NCBI RefSeq assembly: GCF_002022005.1
Contig: NZ_CP017258.1
Span: 124,001-188,000 of the forward strand
From: Campylobacter pinnipediorum subsp. caledonicus
Lineage (GTDB): Bacteria > Campylobacterota > Campylobacteria > Campylobacterales > Campylobacteraceae
Direction of reading: 5' to 3'
Length of the DNA stretch: 64,000 bases
Positions 26,454 to 36,398 of the stretch are shown one piece after another (within the stretch, counting starts at the first letter, position 1; each line of letters opens with the position of its first letter). The notes below the pieces were generated by a model. It did no database searches and was not told the DNA's origin. It worked only from the letters and a program-made list of their open reading frames with translations. Made by a program: the position numbers and the translations under genes.

Positions 26454-26470
26454 ATTTCTCCTTTTAAAAA

Positions 26471-27937
26471 TTAAAATAACGCTTCATTCATTTCATCTGG
26501 TATTTTTAACCCCATCAGCTTTAAGACACTAGGGGCTATATTGCTTAATCCAAGATTTTGTTTTAATATTTTAACATCTTTTGCTATAACAAAGCAAAAC
26601 ACATCAAATGTGGTATGATTTGTAAGCATTTCTCCATTTTTATCACGCATCTCTTCACAGTTTCCATGATCGCTTGTTTGTATGTATGCATAGTCTTTTT
26701 GTTTTGCTTTGTCTATAATCTTTCCAAGACATTCATCTATGGCTTCTACTGACTTAACGGCTGCTTCGTAATTTCCTGTATGTCCTACCATATCGCCATT
26801 TGCAAAATTTACAACTATAAAATCAAACTCATTATCCATAGCATTTAAAACAGCATCGCATACCTCATATGCACTCATCTCTGGTTTTTCATCGTATGTT
26901 TTTACTTTCGGGCTAGGGACTAAGATCCTGGTTTCATTTTTAACCATATCTTCCACACCACCATTAAAAAAGAACGTTACGTGTGCATATTTTTCTGTTT
27001 CTGCTGTGTGAAATTGTCTTAATCCAGCATCTGCTATAACCTCAGATAGTGTATTTTTTAAAATTTCTTTTTTTATTAGTGTTGGAAAGCCAAACTTTGA
27101 ATCATACTCTGTCATTGTTATAATATTTTTGATGATAAAATCTCTTTGAAATTCTTTAAAGTCCTTACAACCAAAAGTGGCAACAAGTTCTTTCATTCTG
27201 TCATTTCTGAAATTTATAAAAATTACACCATCTTCTTGTTTGATTCCATCAAATTCATTAAATGTAGCCGGTGTTATAAACTCATCAAACTCATTTTCAT
27301 TATATCTTTGTTTTATGTATTCACTTGGCTTTATTTTAAGTGGTTTTAGTTTTGCAAAATATGCATCGTATGCTAATTTTACTCTTTCAAATCTATTGTC
27401 TCTATCCATAGTGTAAAATCTACCACTTATACTTGCTATATTCATTTTATTTTCGGCATTTTTTACAAAATCAAAAGCACTTTTTGGCGATACATCTCTA
27501 CCATCTGTAATTATGTGTGCGAAGGTATTGCAGCCATTTTGTTTTGCTAGGTTATATATGTTATTAAAGTGATCCAAGTGTGAATGAACCCCACCATCTG
27601 AATATAATCCTATTATATGTATGTTTTTGCATTTTTTAAACATATCGTTAAGGTCGGTATTTTGTTCGAATTCTTTATTTTTTATTGCCAGGTCTATTTT
27701 TACTAGATTTTGATATATTATCCTACCGCTTCCTATGCTCATATGCCCCACTTCGGAGTTTCCCATCTGACCTTGTGGAAGACCTACAGCAAGTCCTGAT
27801 GTTTTTATCAGAGTATTTGCGGTATTTTTAAACAGCCAATCAAATGTTGGTTTTTTTGCGGCACTAAATGCATTAAAATTGTTATCAGAATTAAAACCTA
27901 TGCCATCAGTTATAACAAGTATGGTTTTTTGTCCCAT
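26471..27937 (-). CDS. gpmI: 2,3-bisphosphoglycerate-independent phosphoglycerate mutase
   Basis: GpmI interconverts 3- and 2-phosphoglycerate with two metal ions through a phosphoserine. N-terminal metal site VITDGIGFN; catalytic Ser61 in QMGNSEVGHMSIGSGRI; VHSHLDHF and ITDGRDVSPKSA in the transferase domain; NFANGDMVGHTGNYEAAVKS and TSDHGNCEEM complete the metal sites. The length of 488 fits the epsilonproteobacterial form. It is transcribed away from mraY. Confidence 0.95.
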   Translation of the reverse strand: MGQKTILVITDGIGFNSDNNFNAFSAAKKPTFDWLFKNTANTLIKTSGLAVGLPQGQMGNSEVGHMSIGSGRIIYQNLVKIDLAIKNKEFEQNTDLNDMFKKCKNIHIIGLYSDGGVHSHLDHFNNIYNLAKQNGCNTFAHIITDGRDVSPKSAFDFVKNAENKMNIASISGRFYTMDRDNRFERVKLAYDAYFAKLKPLKIKPSEYIKQRYNENEFDEFITPATFNEFDGIKQEDGVIFINFRNDRMKELVATFGCKDFKEFQRDFIIKNIITMTEYDSKFGFPTLIKKEILKNTLSEVIADAGLRQFHTAETEKYAHVTFFFNGGVEDMVKNETRILVPSPKVKTYDEKPEMSAYEVCDAVLNAMDNEFDFIVVNFANGDMVGHTGNYEAAVKSVEAIDECLGKIIDKAKQKDYAYIQTSDHGNCEEMRDKNGEMLTNHTTFDVFCFVIAKDVKILKQNLGLSNIAPSVLKLMGLKIPDEMNEALF

Positions 27938-28016
27938 TATAGGCTCCTAAAAGCTTTTAAATTTATATTTATTTTAGTGGCATTATACTAAAATTACCCT
28001 TTTTTAAAATAAAGGC

Positions 28017-28022
28017 TATAAT
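28017..28022 (+). promoter_or_regulatory. possible -10 element at the mraY start
   Basis: TATAAT follows CCCTTTTTTAAAATAAAGGC, a T-rich element at suitable distance. It abuts the predicted TTG start at 28023, so if used the transcript would begin inside the annotated coding region (see findings). Confidence 0.4.
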
Positions 28023-29090
28023 TTGTTTTACTATCTATATGAATGTATAAATTTAAATTTCTTTCAGTATTTGACTGTTCGTTCAGGCATTGCTTTTTTT
28101 ATATCTTTTTTGCTAACTATTATTATTATGCCAAAATTTATAGCTTGGGCTATTGCCAAAAATGCAAATCAACCCATCTATGAATTAGCTCCACAAACAC
28201 ATCAACAAAAGAGCAATATACCTACAATGGGAGGTGTGGTTTTTGTATTTACCGCAGTTATTGCAACCCTGCTTTGTGCTAGGCTAAATAATGCTTTTGT
28301 TATTATTTCATTGATGAGTTTAGTAGGTTTTTGTGCGATAGGTTTTTTTGATGATTTTTCCAAGATAGTGGGCAAAAAAAATCATGCTGGTATCACTCCA
28401 AAAACAAAGATGGCTTTACTTTTATCACTATCTTTGATCTTATGTGCTTGTTTATATTATTTTACTGATATTGGAGGAGATTTTTATCTTCCATTTTATA
28501 AATTTCCTATTTTTAATATGGGTATTTTTAGTATATTGTTTTGGGTTTTGGTGCTTGTTTCAACTTCAAATTCTGTAAATCTCACAGATGGACTCGATGG
28601 TTTAGCTACTGTTCCCAGTATATTTTCTTTGATAACTCTTGGCATATTTGCTTATCTGAGCGGGCATTCGGTTTTTAGTTCATATCTATTTTTGCCAAAA
28701 ATTGCTAATTTGGGAGAGGTTATAATAGTTGCTTCTGCTTTGATAGGTGCCTTAATGGGATTTTTGTGGTATAACTGCTATCCTGCTCAGGTGTTTATGG
28801 GCGATAGTGGTAGCCTTAGCATAGGTGGATTTATAGGTATGATGGGCGTTATGAGTAAAAATGAGGTATTGCTTATACTTATTGGATTTGTTTTTGTTGT
28901 GGAGACAATGAGTGTAATTTTGCAAACTACGAGCTATAAATACCGCAATAAAAAGAGAATATTTTTAATGGCACCAATCCATCATCATTTTGAGATGAAA
29001 GGCTGGGCTGAAAATAAGATAATAATTCGTTTTTGGATTATAGCTCTTTTATCAAATTTAATAGCTTTGATAGCTTTAAAGTTAAGATAA
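28023..29090 (+). CDS. mraY: phospho-N-acetylmuramoyl-pentapeptide transferase MraY
   Basis: MraY links the UDP-MurNAc-pentapeptide to undecaprenyl phosphate to form lipid I at the inner membrane. It is polytopic, with motifs TPTMGG-like [57 protein letters not shown] and [13 protein letters not shown]. The TTG start gives 355 residues, matching family length, but a promoter-like TATAAT ends at 28022; the next in-frame TTG is 28071. It is followed by murD with a 1-base overlap. Confidence 0.92.
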   Translation: MFYYLYECINLNFFQYLTVRSGIAFFISFLLTIIIMPKFIAWAIAKNANQPIYELAPQTHQQKSNIPTMGGVVFVFTAVIATLLCARLNNAFVIISLMSLVGFCAIGFFDDFSKIVGKKNHAGITPKTKMALLLSLSLILCACLYYFTDIGGDFYLPFYKFPIFNMGIFSILFWVLVLVSTSNSVNLTDGLDGLATVPSIFSLITLGIFAYLSGHSVFSSYLFLPKIANLGEVIIVASALIGALMGFLWYNCYPAQVFMGDSGSLSIGGFIGMMGVMSKNEVLLILIGFVFVVETMSVILQTTSYKYRNKKRIFLMAPIHHHFEMKGWAENKIIIRFWIIALLSNLIALIALKLR

Positions 29091-30292
29091 TGAAAAAAAG
29101 TATTTTTGGTTATGCAAACACAACAAAAGCGATTGCAAAGAGTGGTGGATGGGATATTTATGATGATAAATTTACTAGCGTTTCAAAGGATGAGTTTGGC
29201 AATTCACTCTTTCCTTCAAGCATGTTTGATGAGACAAAAAGCTCTTTTGAAATAACAACACCTGGCATATCTCCGAACAATCATCTCATAAAAAAGGCAA
29301 AAAATTTAATAAGTGAATATGACTATTTTTATGATGATATGCCTTTTAATGTTTGGATTAGTGGGACTAATGGAAAGACTACAACCACAAAAATGACACA
29401 GCATTTACTTCAAAGCCTTGGTTCTGTTATGGGTGGAAATGTTGGCGTTGCTTTAGGGGATTTAGATAAAAATGCAAAAATTTGGATACTTGAAACAAGC
29501 TCTTTTACTATACACTATACAAATAAGGCCAGACCAGATATTTATATCCTTTTGCCAATCACTCCCGATCATCTATCTTGGCATGGAAGTTTAAAAGAAT
29601 ATGAAGATGCAAAGCTAAAACCACTTAGTATGATGAGCGAAAACTCAGTAGCCATACTTCCTAAAAAATATGCAAATACAAAGACCTTAGCTCATGTTGT
29701 TTGCTATGAAAATGAGGCTGATTTGGCTGATTTTTGTAAGGTAAAATTGGATGACATAAACTTTAAACCGCCTTTTTTACTTGATGCTTTGCTTGCACTT
29801 TGTGTGCAAAAAATATTGATTGATTTTTCAGATGTAGAGCTTTTAAATAGGTTTGTTATAGAGCCAAATAAGCTAGAAGAGATTGTTGATAATAAAGGTA
29901 GAATTTGGGTAAACGACACAAAGGCTACAAATATAGATGCTTGTATCCAAGCCGTTAAGAGATATGAAGAGCATAAAATTCATCTTATACTTGGTGGTGA
30001 TGATAAGGGTGTGGATATGAATCCTGTATTTAAGTTTCTAAAAGGTATGGATGTTGTTATTTATGCTATTGGTTCAAATACCAATAAACTTATAGAGTTA
30101 TCTTCGCAGTTTGGACTTGAGTGCAAAAAATGTAACTTTTTACAAAACGCTGTAAAAGAGATAAATGAAAATTTAAAAGATGATGAGATAGCTTTATTGT
30201 CTCCAGCCGCGGCTAGCTTGGATCAGTTTAAAAGCTATGCACATCGTGGAGATGAATTTAAAAAATTTATTAAAGAATTAAATTTGTTATAG
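29090..30292 (+). CDS. murD: UDP-N-acetylmuramoylalanine--D-glutamate ligase MurD
   Basis: MurD adds D-glutamate to UDP-MurNAc-L-Ala in the cytosol. The ATP loop is WISGTNGKTTTTKMTQHLLQ, and the Mur ligase metal and nucleotide residues continue in PITPDHLSWHGSLKEYEDAK, VNDTKATNIDACIQAVK and HLILGGDDKGVD. I start at the ATG at 29090 ([17 protein letters not shown]), overlapping the mraY stop in TAATG; an upstream in-frame start would lie deep inside mraY. The length of 400 is as expected for Campylobacter. Confidence 0.93.
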   Translation: MKKSIFGYANTTKAIAKSGGWDIYDDKFTSVSKDEFGNSLFPSSMFDETKSSFEITTPGISPNNHLIKKAKNLISEYDYFYDDMPFNVWISGTNGKTTTTKMTQHLLQSLGSVMGGNVGVALGDLDKNAKIWILETSSFTIHYTNKARPDIYILLPITPDHLSWHGSLKEYEDAKLKPLSMMSENSVAILPKKYANTKTLAHVVCYENEADLADFCKVKLDDINFKPPFLLDALLALCVQKILIDFSDVELLNRFVIEPNKLEEIVDNKGRIWVNDTKATNIDACIQAVKRYEEHKIHLILGGDDKGVDMNPVFKFLKGMDVVIYAIGSNTNKLIELSSQFGLECKKCNFLQNAVKEINENLKDDEIALLSPAAASLDQFKSYAHRGDEFKKFIKELNLL

Positions 30293-30305
30293 TAAGACTT
30301 CTTAG

Positions 30306-31433
30306 TTATCTGGTTATTATTTTTTTAAGCTCTCTTGCTATCTCTTTTCCTACTTTTATATATCCTTTTTGTGTTAGATGAACATCTTTTTTGGACAATC
30401 CTTGCTTTATCCATTTTCTTTTTGAACCGGTTAATTTCATAAATAAATCAATATCGTAAAAAAGGAATTTCTCTTCTTTTGCTACTTTTTTTATGATTTT
30501 TTGAACAGTTTTAAATTTTGGCTTTAGTGCTGTTGGCGGAGACAACATAAGTATTGTTGTGTTTGGTTGTGATTTTTTGATTAGGCTTATAAGCTGTTTT
30601 GTATTTTTATAGAAAATATTTTCATTTAAATTATTGTTAAATGAATCATTTGTCCCATATGCAACTATGATGATATCGTATCTAATCGAGCTTAAATCTC
30701 TAAAAAACGCCCCATTATTCCATTTTTGATATAAATTCATATGGGCTCCATTTAGCCCGCAAATATCTGCAAATTTTGCCCCATTTTTTTGATAAATTTT
30801 GTAACCACCTATCAATACATCTTTTTTTAATGCTGTGATTTCTATCGGAAAGATAAGTTCGAACTTTTTAGATTGCCAGCGATTATTTCCGCTATTTTGT
30901 ATCTTAAAGCTTGTATTTTTTGTGTCTTTTATCTCTATCACATCGCCTTTTTGTTTGCTTTTGTATAAAATTTCAAATATCATTTTGTTATTTATTTTTT
31001 CATCTAGCGTGAGCTTTATATTTGCTTGATTGGTGCTTGATTTTGCAATGACTCCACAAAGTGGATAATCATTAAATTCATCAAATTGAGAGTTTATCAT
31101 TTCAAAGTTGTTTGTTTTGTATTTTAGTAGTTTGTTTAAATGATATTTTGGTAGTGCCGGTAAACCAAATCCAATACTATTTTCTTTAAATAATGCATTT
31201 CTAAAAGCACTCGCTAAATCATCGGTTGCTATATGTGAATCGCCAAAAAATTTTATTGCAAATTTTGTATTTTGATTCATGCTTTTATATTTTTTAGATA
31301 TATTATTTATGTTTTTATCACCAAAATCTATAAGTATATCTTGTTGTTTTATAGGGGTGTTTGGTGTGCTACAGCCATATAAAAATAGTAAAAATATTAG
31401 CGATATAAATTTATTGTTTAGAGCTATTTTCAT
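30306..31433 (-). CDS. ape1: SGNH-family peptidoglycan O-acetylesterase lipoprotein (Ape1-like)
   Basis: Ape1 removes O-acetyl groups from MurNAc so that lytic enzymes can act. It is a predicted lipoprotein: signal MKIALNNKFISLIFLLFLYG with Cys21. Catalytic residues: FFGDSHIAT (Ser66), Asn in IIIVAYGTNDSFN, and the DxxH pair in KKDVHLTQKGY. The segment between Ser66 and the Asn block (about residues 75-235) is long and beta-rich, like the inserted carbohydrate-binding-like domain of Neisseria and Campylobacter Ape1. It is the last gene of patA-patB-ape1, overlapping patB by 23 bases. The substrate is inferred from motifs and neighbours. Confidence 0.82.
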   Translation of the reverse strand: MKIALNNKFISLIFLLFLYGCSTPNTPIKQQDILIDFGDKNINNISKKYKSMNQNTKFAIKFFGDSHIATDDLASAFRNALFKENSIGFGLPALPKYHLNKLLKYKTNNFEMINSQFDEFNDYPLCGVIAKSSTNQANIKLTLDEKINNKMIFEILYKSKQKGDVIEIKDTKNTSFKIQNSGNNRWQSKKFELIFPIEITALKKDVLIGGYKIYQKNGAKFADICGLNGAHMNLYQKWNNGAFFRDLSSIRYDIIIVAYGTNDSFNNNLNENIFYKNTKQLISLIKKSQPNTTILMLSPPTALKPKFKTVQKIIKKVAKEEKFLFYDIDLFMKLTGSKRKWIKQGLSKKDVHLTQKGYIKVGKEIARELKKIITR

Positions 31434-32382
31434 CTATCTTGATCTTGCTAAAAATCGTTTTAGCTATTATTCTTCCACCTGCTATGCTTATATGAATACC
31501 ATCATTTGCTCTTATTTTTACTGTTTCATTGTTATCATTTTTTAAATGTGTGGTATAAATTTCATTGGTGCAAATTATGTTTTTTACATCAAGGTAGGTT
31601 TCATCGTAATTTTTGCTTAAATTTGAAAATAAAACATTTAATGAGTTCATTTTTTCATTAAAATCATCTTTTTTCATACAAGGAACACCGAGCCATAAAA
31701 CCTCAACATTATGTTTTTTAGCTATTTGATAAATTTCTGATATTCTATTTTTATAAAAATCATTCCATTCTTTTGTGTTAAATTCTCTATATCTTCCACG
31801 AATGCTTCGTCCCCATGAGTCATTTGCTCCAAATAATGCGATTAATAACTTAATTTTATTGTTATTTTCAAGAGCTATGGATGTTTTTTCTTCCCAGTTG
31901 TAATATTTTTTATTCACTAGGCCAGTGCTATGTTTGCTTATATCTATTATTTTTATGCCATTTTTTGCAAATAATTTTCTAGAACCAATTGCAATATTTT
32001 GCATTATAGAATCACCTATAAATAAAATTTCATCTCCAGCTTTTAATCTTATCTGTTTTGCTTTTTTTACTACGATTTTAGTTTTGTTTTGGTCATTTTT
32101 TTGTTTTTGATTTTTTTTGATTTCTTGTTTTATAATATTTGTTATTTTAATTGGCTCAGGAATATACTCTTCTTGTGGTTTATATTTTTCTTGTCCTGCG
32201 AATTTAAATTTCAAAAAGTCATAAAATTCTATGCCTTTGTTTGCAATTTTTATCTCTTTTAATTTTTTTATCCCAAAGTCGCTATTATATTTTTGTTCTA
32301 AATACATACTAAGCGGGTCTTGCATAAAAAAACATATTAGCAAAACAGAAAATATATAAACAAATAAAAACTTAAACATCAA
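31411..32382 (-). CDS. patB: peptidoglycan O-acetyltransferase PatB-like SGNH protein
   Basis: This is a 323-residue protein with an N-terminal membrane anchor (MMFKFLFVYIFSVLLICFFM), a lysine-rich linker (70-110) and an SGNH domain: DEILFIGDSIMQNIA (Ser125), LIALFGANDSWGRSIRGRYR, and NDGIHISIAGGRI for Asp-His. PatB takes acetyl groups brought across the membrane by PatA and places them on MurNAc O-6. The start overlaps patA in ATGA. Family resemblance (DUF459-like) and operon position support PatB over an esterase. Confidence 0.8.
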   Translation of the reverse strand: MMFKFLFVYIFSVLLICFFMQDPLSMYLEQKYNSDFGIKKLKEIKIANKGIEFYDFLKFKFAGQEKYKPQEEYIPEPIKITNIIKQEIKKNQKQKNDQNKTKIVVKKAKQIRLKAGDEILFIGDSIMQNIAIGSRKLFAKNGIKIIDISKHSTGLVNKKYYNWEEKTSIALENNNKIKLLIALFGANDSWGRSIRGRYREFNTKEWNDFYKNRISEIYQIAKKHNVEVLWLGVPCMKKDDFNEKMNSLNVLFSNLSKNYDETYLDVKNIICTNEIYTTHLKNDNNETVKIRANDGIHISIAGGRIIAKTIFSKIKIDENSSKQ

Positions 32383-33761
32383 AAACTCGAATATATAAAA
32401 TCAGGTATACCATCTGGCATTATAGCAAATATAAATACAAAAAATATAGCTAAAACAAATGGTTTGAGTATAGTTGGAGTCGCCCTTAAAAATCCCCTTA
32501 TAATATCTTTTAAATTCTTCAAAAAAGGATAGAATAAAAACAATACGCATAAAGCTACAAACAAAATTACATCATTTAGCATAATTTTGTTTTCATTGTT
32601 AAACATCAAATTCAAGATATTAAATGCTTCATCAAAATCATTTCTATCAAAAAATATCCAAGTTATACTAACAAATGTATATGTTATACACATTGAAAAT
32701 AAAGGTAGTTTTTCTGATATGTTTATTTTTGCTTTTTGCAAAATGTTTAAAAACATAATTCCAAATCCATGAAGTAGTCCCCATATCAAGAAATTTATCC
32801 CAACCCCGTGCCAAATTCCAGATAAAGCAAATGCTATTATTAGATTTATCTGTGTTTCTAAAAATCCATTTTTGTTGCCACCTAAAGGTATATAGATATT
32901 TTCTTTAATGAAATTTGAAAGGCTTATATGCCACCTTTTCCAAAAATCTTTTAAATTTACAGCAATATGTGGCATATTGAAATTTATAGGAAGATAAAAA
33001 CCTATTGATAAAGCCATAGCTGTTACTATGTCTACATATCCGCTAAAATCACAATACAACCATGCTCCATATAAATATACAGCTGTTATAATTTCTAAGG
33101 CATTAAAGCTATGCGGGTCTGAAAAAACAGCACTTACTTGTATATTTAGGTAGTTTGCAATAAGAGCTTTTTTGGTTATACCCAATATAACTAGTGTTAT
33201 AATAAGGTCTATATTCTCAAATTTTCTTGTTTTACAAAATTGGGGTATCATAAAATTACTTTTTGCAATAGGACCAGCTAATAGTGTTGCAAAAAATGAT
33301 AAGTAGCATGCAAGTGGTATAAACTCAGCAACTTCTTGTTCTTTTTTATATATTCCAACCAGATATGTTATAGATGAAAATGTATAAAATGATATACCTA
33401 TTGGTAGCGCGATATCCAAATTTTTTGCTAAAAAATCAAATTTCAATAAAAATAGTAGACTTTTAAAATCAGAGTGGATAAAATCATAATATTTAAAAAA
33501 GCATAAAAATAGTATAGTAACTAATAGCCCTGAAAAAAGCGCATTTTTGTTTTCTCGGTATGCTATAAAAAGCCCAAAATAGGATATAAAACAAGTATGT
33601 AAAAGCACTATAAGAGTAAAGTATGGGCTAAATGAAAAAATTAGCATATAATTAAAAAACAATATAATATAGTTTTGTATTTTATAATTTTTGTAAAACA
33701 TCCAATAAGTTACAAAAAACATTATAAAAATTAATGCAAATTCAATTGAAAAAAAAGTCAT
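32379..33761 (-). CDS. patA: MBOAT-family O-acetyltransferase PatA
   Basis: This is a 460-residue polytopic membrane-bound O-acyltransferase of the AlgI/PatA type. The family core is visible: LPIGISFYTFSSITYLVGIY, DFSGYVDIVTAMALSIGF, FWKRWHISLSNFIKENIYIP and the catalytic histidine in FALSGIWHGVGINFLIWGLL. PatA moves acetyl groups from the cytosol to the periplasm for PatB. It heads the leftward operon; the 141-base gap upstream is shared with divergent aspS. AlgI-like alginate use is unlikely given the patB/ape1 neighbours. Confidence 0.88.
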   Translation of the reverse strand: MTFFSIEFALIFIMFFVTYWMFYKNYKIQNYIILFFNYMLIFSFSPYFTLIVLLHTCFISYFGLFIAYRENKNALFSGLLVTILFLCFFKYYDFIHSDFKSLLFLLKFDFLAKNLDIALPIGISFYTFSSITYLVGIYKKEQEVAEFIPLACYLSFFATLLAGPIAKSNFMIPQFCKTRKFENIDLIITLVILGITKKALIANYLNIQVSAVFSDPHSFNALEIITAVYLYGAWLYCDFSGYVDIVTAMALSIGFYLPINFNMPHIAVNLKDFWKRWHISLSNFIKENIYIPLGGNKNGFLETQINLIIAFALSGIWHGVGINFLIWGLLHGFGIMFLNILQKAKINISEKLPLFSMCITYTFVSITWIFFDRNDFDEAFNILNLMFNNENKIMLNDVILFVALCVLFLFYPFLKNLKDIIRGFLRATPTILKPFVLAIFFVFIFAIMPDGIPDFIYSSF

Positions 33762-33881
33762 TTTTAAGCCAAATATTTATGTAAATTTAAAGTTAAGATT
33801 TTACAAAAAAAAATATAAATTTCTAATAAGTTTTTATCATCTTAAGTTTGATTTTTACTTGATTTTTAAAGTAAATTTAAA

Positions 33882-33887
33882 TAAAAT
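33882..33887 (+). promoter_or_regulatory. probable -10 element for aspS
   Basis: TAAAAT lies in AAATTTAAATAAAATGAT, about 70 bases before the preferred aspS ATG (33957) and about 16 before an in-frame ATG at 33903. It is one of several AT-rich candidates in this gap. Confidence 0.35.
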
Positions 33888-33956
33888 GATATATTTAAAA
33901 TAATGAAAGGAGAGTTGCTGTTTGAAATTTCCAAACATAAGACAACTATAAAATTT

Positions 33957-35708
33957 ATGAGAAGTCATTATTGCGCCGAACTTAACAAAGATGATATTGG
34001 AAAAGAGGTTACTCTTTGCGGTTGGGTAAATACCTATAGAGATCATGGTGGTGTTATATTTTTAGATCTTCGTGACAGAACAGGTTTGATACAACTTGTT
34101 TGCGATCCAACAGATAGTAAAGATGCTCATGAGGTAGCTTCAAGGGTTCGTGATGAGTATGTTTTAAAGATAAAGGGTAAGATAAGAGCAAGAGGCGAAG
34201 GACTTGTAAATCCTAAATTAAAAACAGGTGAAATAGAGGTTGTTGTTAGTGAGCTTGAGATAGAAAATCCAAGTGAAGCACTACCTTTTATGATAGGTGA
34301 TGAAAATGTAAACGAGGATATAAGGTTAAAATATAGATTTTTAGACCTTAGAAATGAGCGTTTGCAAAATATATTCAAGCTTCGTTCAAAAGCCGCTATT
34401 GCTGCTAGAAATTCTTTGGATAAAATGGGCTTTACTGAGTTTGAAACACCAATTTTAACCCGTGCTACACCTGAAGGCGCAAGGGATTATTTGGTTCCTA
34501 GTCGTGTTTATCCGGGTCAGTTTTATGCACTTCCTCAAAGCCCTCAGCTTTTCAAGCAGCTTTTGATGTGTTCAGGTTTTGATAAATATTTTCAGATAGC
34601 AAAGTGTTTTAGAGATGAAGATTTAAGAGCTGACAGACAGCCTGAATTTACCCAAATAGATGTTGAGATGAGCTTTTGTGAACAAGAAGATATTATAAAA
34701 ATGGCAGAAGAGATGCTAAAAGATATTTTCCAAGCTTGTGGTTATGATATCAAAACACCTTTTCGCCGCATGAGCTACAAAGAAGCTACTGAAAAATATG
34801 GCTCAGACAAGCCTGATTTGCGTTATGATTTGGCTATGGTTGATGTCGTTGATATATTTGAAAGATCTACAAATGAAATTTTTAGCTCAATCGCAAAAGA
34901 TCCTAAGAGAAATCGCATAAAAGCACTTAAGGTTCCAAATGGCGACAATATTTTCAGCAAAAGAGAGATGAATAGATTTGAAGAGTTTGTTAGAAAATTT
35001 GGAGCACAAGGTCTTGGATATTTCCAAATGAAAGAAGAGGGTCTTAAAGGACCACTTTGTAAATTCTTTAGTGATGAAGATTTAAATGAAATTATCTCAA
35101 GATGTGATTTGAAAGTCGGTGATGTTGTATTCTTTGGTGCTGGACGTAAGAAAACCGTTCTTGATTATATGGGTAGATTTAGAATCTTCTTAGCAGAGCA
35201 AATGGGTATTATAGATCAAGATAAGATGGAATTTTTATGGGTTCTTGATTTCCCTATGTTTGAACAAAACGATGATGGCTCGTATTCAGCAATGCACCAC
35301 CCATTCACAATGCCAAAAAATATAGATGAAGAAGATCTTGAAGATATACTTTCTATAGCTCACGATGTTGTTTTAAATGGCTTTGAGCTTGGCGGTGGTA
35401 GTGTTAGAATACATAAAAATGATGTTCAACAAAAAGTATTTAAATTGCTTGGAATTGAAGAGGAAGAGCAAAGAGAAAAATTTGGATTTTTACTAGATGC
35501 ACTTAGTTTTGGAGCGCCACCACACGGGGGTATAGCTATAGGTTTTGATAGACTTATAATGCTTGCTACAAAATCAACAAGTATTCGTGATGTTATAGCT
35601 TTCCCAAAAACACAACGTGCTCAATGTCCTTTAACAAAAGCGCCTAGCGCACCGAGCAATGAACAAATGAGAGAGCTTGGACTACGTTTAAGAGAAAAAG
35701 AAAAATAA
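33957..35708 (+). CDS. aspS: aspartate--tRNA ligase, probably non-discriminating
   Basis: This is a class II aminoacyl-tRNA synthetase of bacterial AspRS type: an OB-fold anticodon domain ([20 protein letters not shown]), motif 2 region around [20 protein letters not shown], a GAD insertion, and motif 3 [14 protein letters not shown] choose ATG 33957 ([20 protein letters not shown]), which fits the family N-terminus, giving 583 residues; it has no obvious ribosome site. An in-frame ATG at 33903 adds 18 residues, and AAAGGAG at 33906-33912 lies within that extension. Epsilonproteobacteria usually charge both tRNA-Asp and tRNA-Asn with this enzyme and repair with GatCAB; that is family knowledge. 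Confidence 0.93.
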   Translation: MRSHYCAELNKDDIGKEVTLCGWVNTYRDHGGVIFLDLRDRTGLIQLVCDPTDSKDAHEVASRVRDEYVLKIKGKIRARGEGLVNPKLKTGEIEVVVSELEIENPSEALPFMIGDENVNEDIRLKYRFLDLRNERLQNIFKLRSKAAIAARNSLDKMGFTEFETPILTRATPEGARDYLVPSRVYPGQFYALPQSPQLFKQLLMCSGFDKYFQIAKCFRDEDLRADRQPEFTQIDVEMSFCEQEDIIKMAEEMLKDIFQACGYDIKTPFRRMSYKEATEKYGSDKPDLRYDLAMVDVVDIFERSTNEIFSSIAKDPKRNRIKALKVPNGDNIFSKREMNRFEEFVRKFGAQGLGYFQMKEEGLKGPLCKFFSDEDLNEIISRCDLKVGDVVFFGAGRKKTVLDYMGRFRIFLAEQMGIIDQDKMEFLWVLDFPMFEQNDDGSYSAMHHPFTMPKNIDEEDLEDILSIAHDVVLNGFELGGGSVRIHKNDVQQKVFKLLGIEEEEQREKFGFLLDALSFGAPPHGGIAIGFDRLIMLATKSTSIRDVIAFPKTQRAQCPLTKAPSAPSNEQMRELGLRLREKEK

Positions 35709-35724
35709 TATTAAGGAAGAAGTT

Positions 35725-36300
35725 ATGAAAAGTTTATTTTTAATTATTGGCGCACCTGGTAGCGGTAAGACAACTGACGCTGATTTGATTGCAAAAAATG
35801 ATGAATCTTTTGCACATTTTTCAACAGGTGATCTGCTTCGTGCAGAGGTTGCAAGTGGTAGCGAACTCGGTAAGACAATAGATGGCTTTATATCAAAAGG
35901 AAATTTGGTTCCATTAGATGTTGTTGTAAATGCCATTATATCAGCTATAAAGGGTTCTGATAAGAAAAATATAATCATCGATGGTTACCCAAGAAGTGTA
36001 GAGCAAATGAATGAGCTTGATAAAGTTTTGGCTGCTCAAAACGAGATAGTTTTAAAAAGCGTTATAGAGGTTGATGTAAGCGAAGATGTAGCTAGAGAGC
36101 GTGTTCTTGGTCGTGCAAGAGGCGCTGATGATAATAATGAAGTATTTAACAACAGAATGAAAGTATATCTAGAGCCAATTACCGCAATAAGAGATTTTTA
36201 TAAGAATAAAAATTTATTGCATGTTATAAATGGCGAAAGAACGATAGATGAAATCGTTTCCGATATGTCTGAATTTATTAAAAGAGTTTTAAGTAAGTAG
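35725..36300 (+). CDS. adk: adenylate kinase
   Basis: Adk interconverts ATP + AMP and 2 ADP. The P-loop is [23 protein letters not shown]-site residues follow in [19 protein letters not shown] and [12 protein letters not shown]; the lid arginines lie in [20 protein letters not shown]. It is the short-lid form, 191 residues. AAGGAAG precedes the ATG, 16 bases after aspS, so it is probably co-transcribed. Confidence 0.95.
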   Translation: MKSLFLIIGAPGSGKTTDADLIAKNDESFAHFSTGDLLRAEVASGSELGKTIDGFISKGNLVPLDVVVNAIISAIKGSDKKNIIIDGYPRSVEQMNELDKVLAAQNEIVLKSVIEVDVSEDVARERVLGRARGADDNNEVFNNRMKVYLEPITAIRDFYKNKNLLHVINGERTIDEIVSDMSEFIKRVLSK

Positions 36301-36308
36301 GGATTTTT

Positions 36309-36335
36309 GGTTGTGCTTTGATTAAAAGCGCAACC
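36309..36335 (+). terminator. weak terminator-like hairpin after adk
   Basis: GGTTGTGCTTT pairs with AAAGCGCAACC (11 pairs, one G-T) around a short ATTA-type loop, 8 bases after the adk stop. Only a delayed T-run (TTTTT about 8 bases on) follows, so termination efficiency is uncertain. Confidence 0.5.
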
Positions 36336-36398
36336 AAGATTAGTTTTTAAGGCGAAGTCGTAATTTTTTGTTTTAAAGACTTATTTTTTGATGTAATA

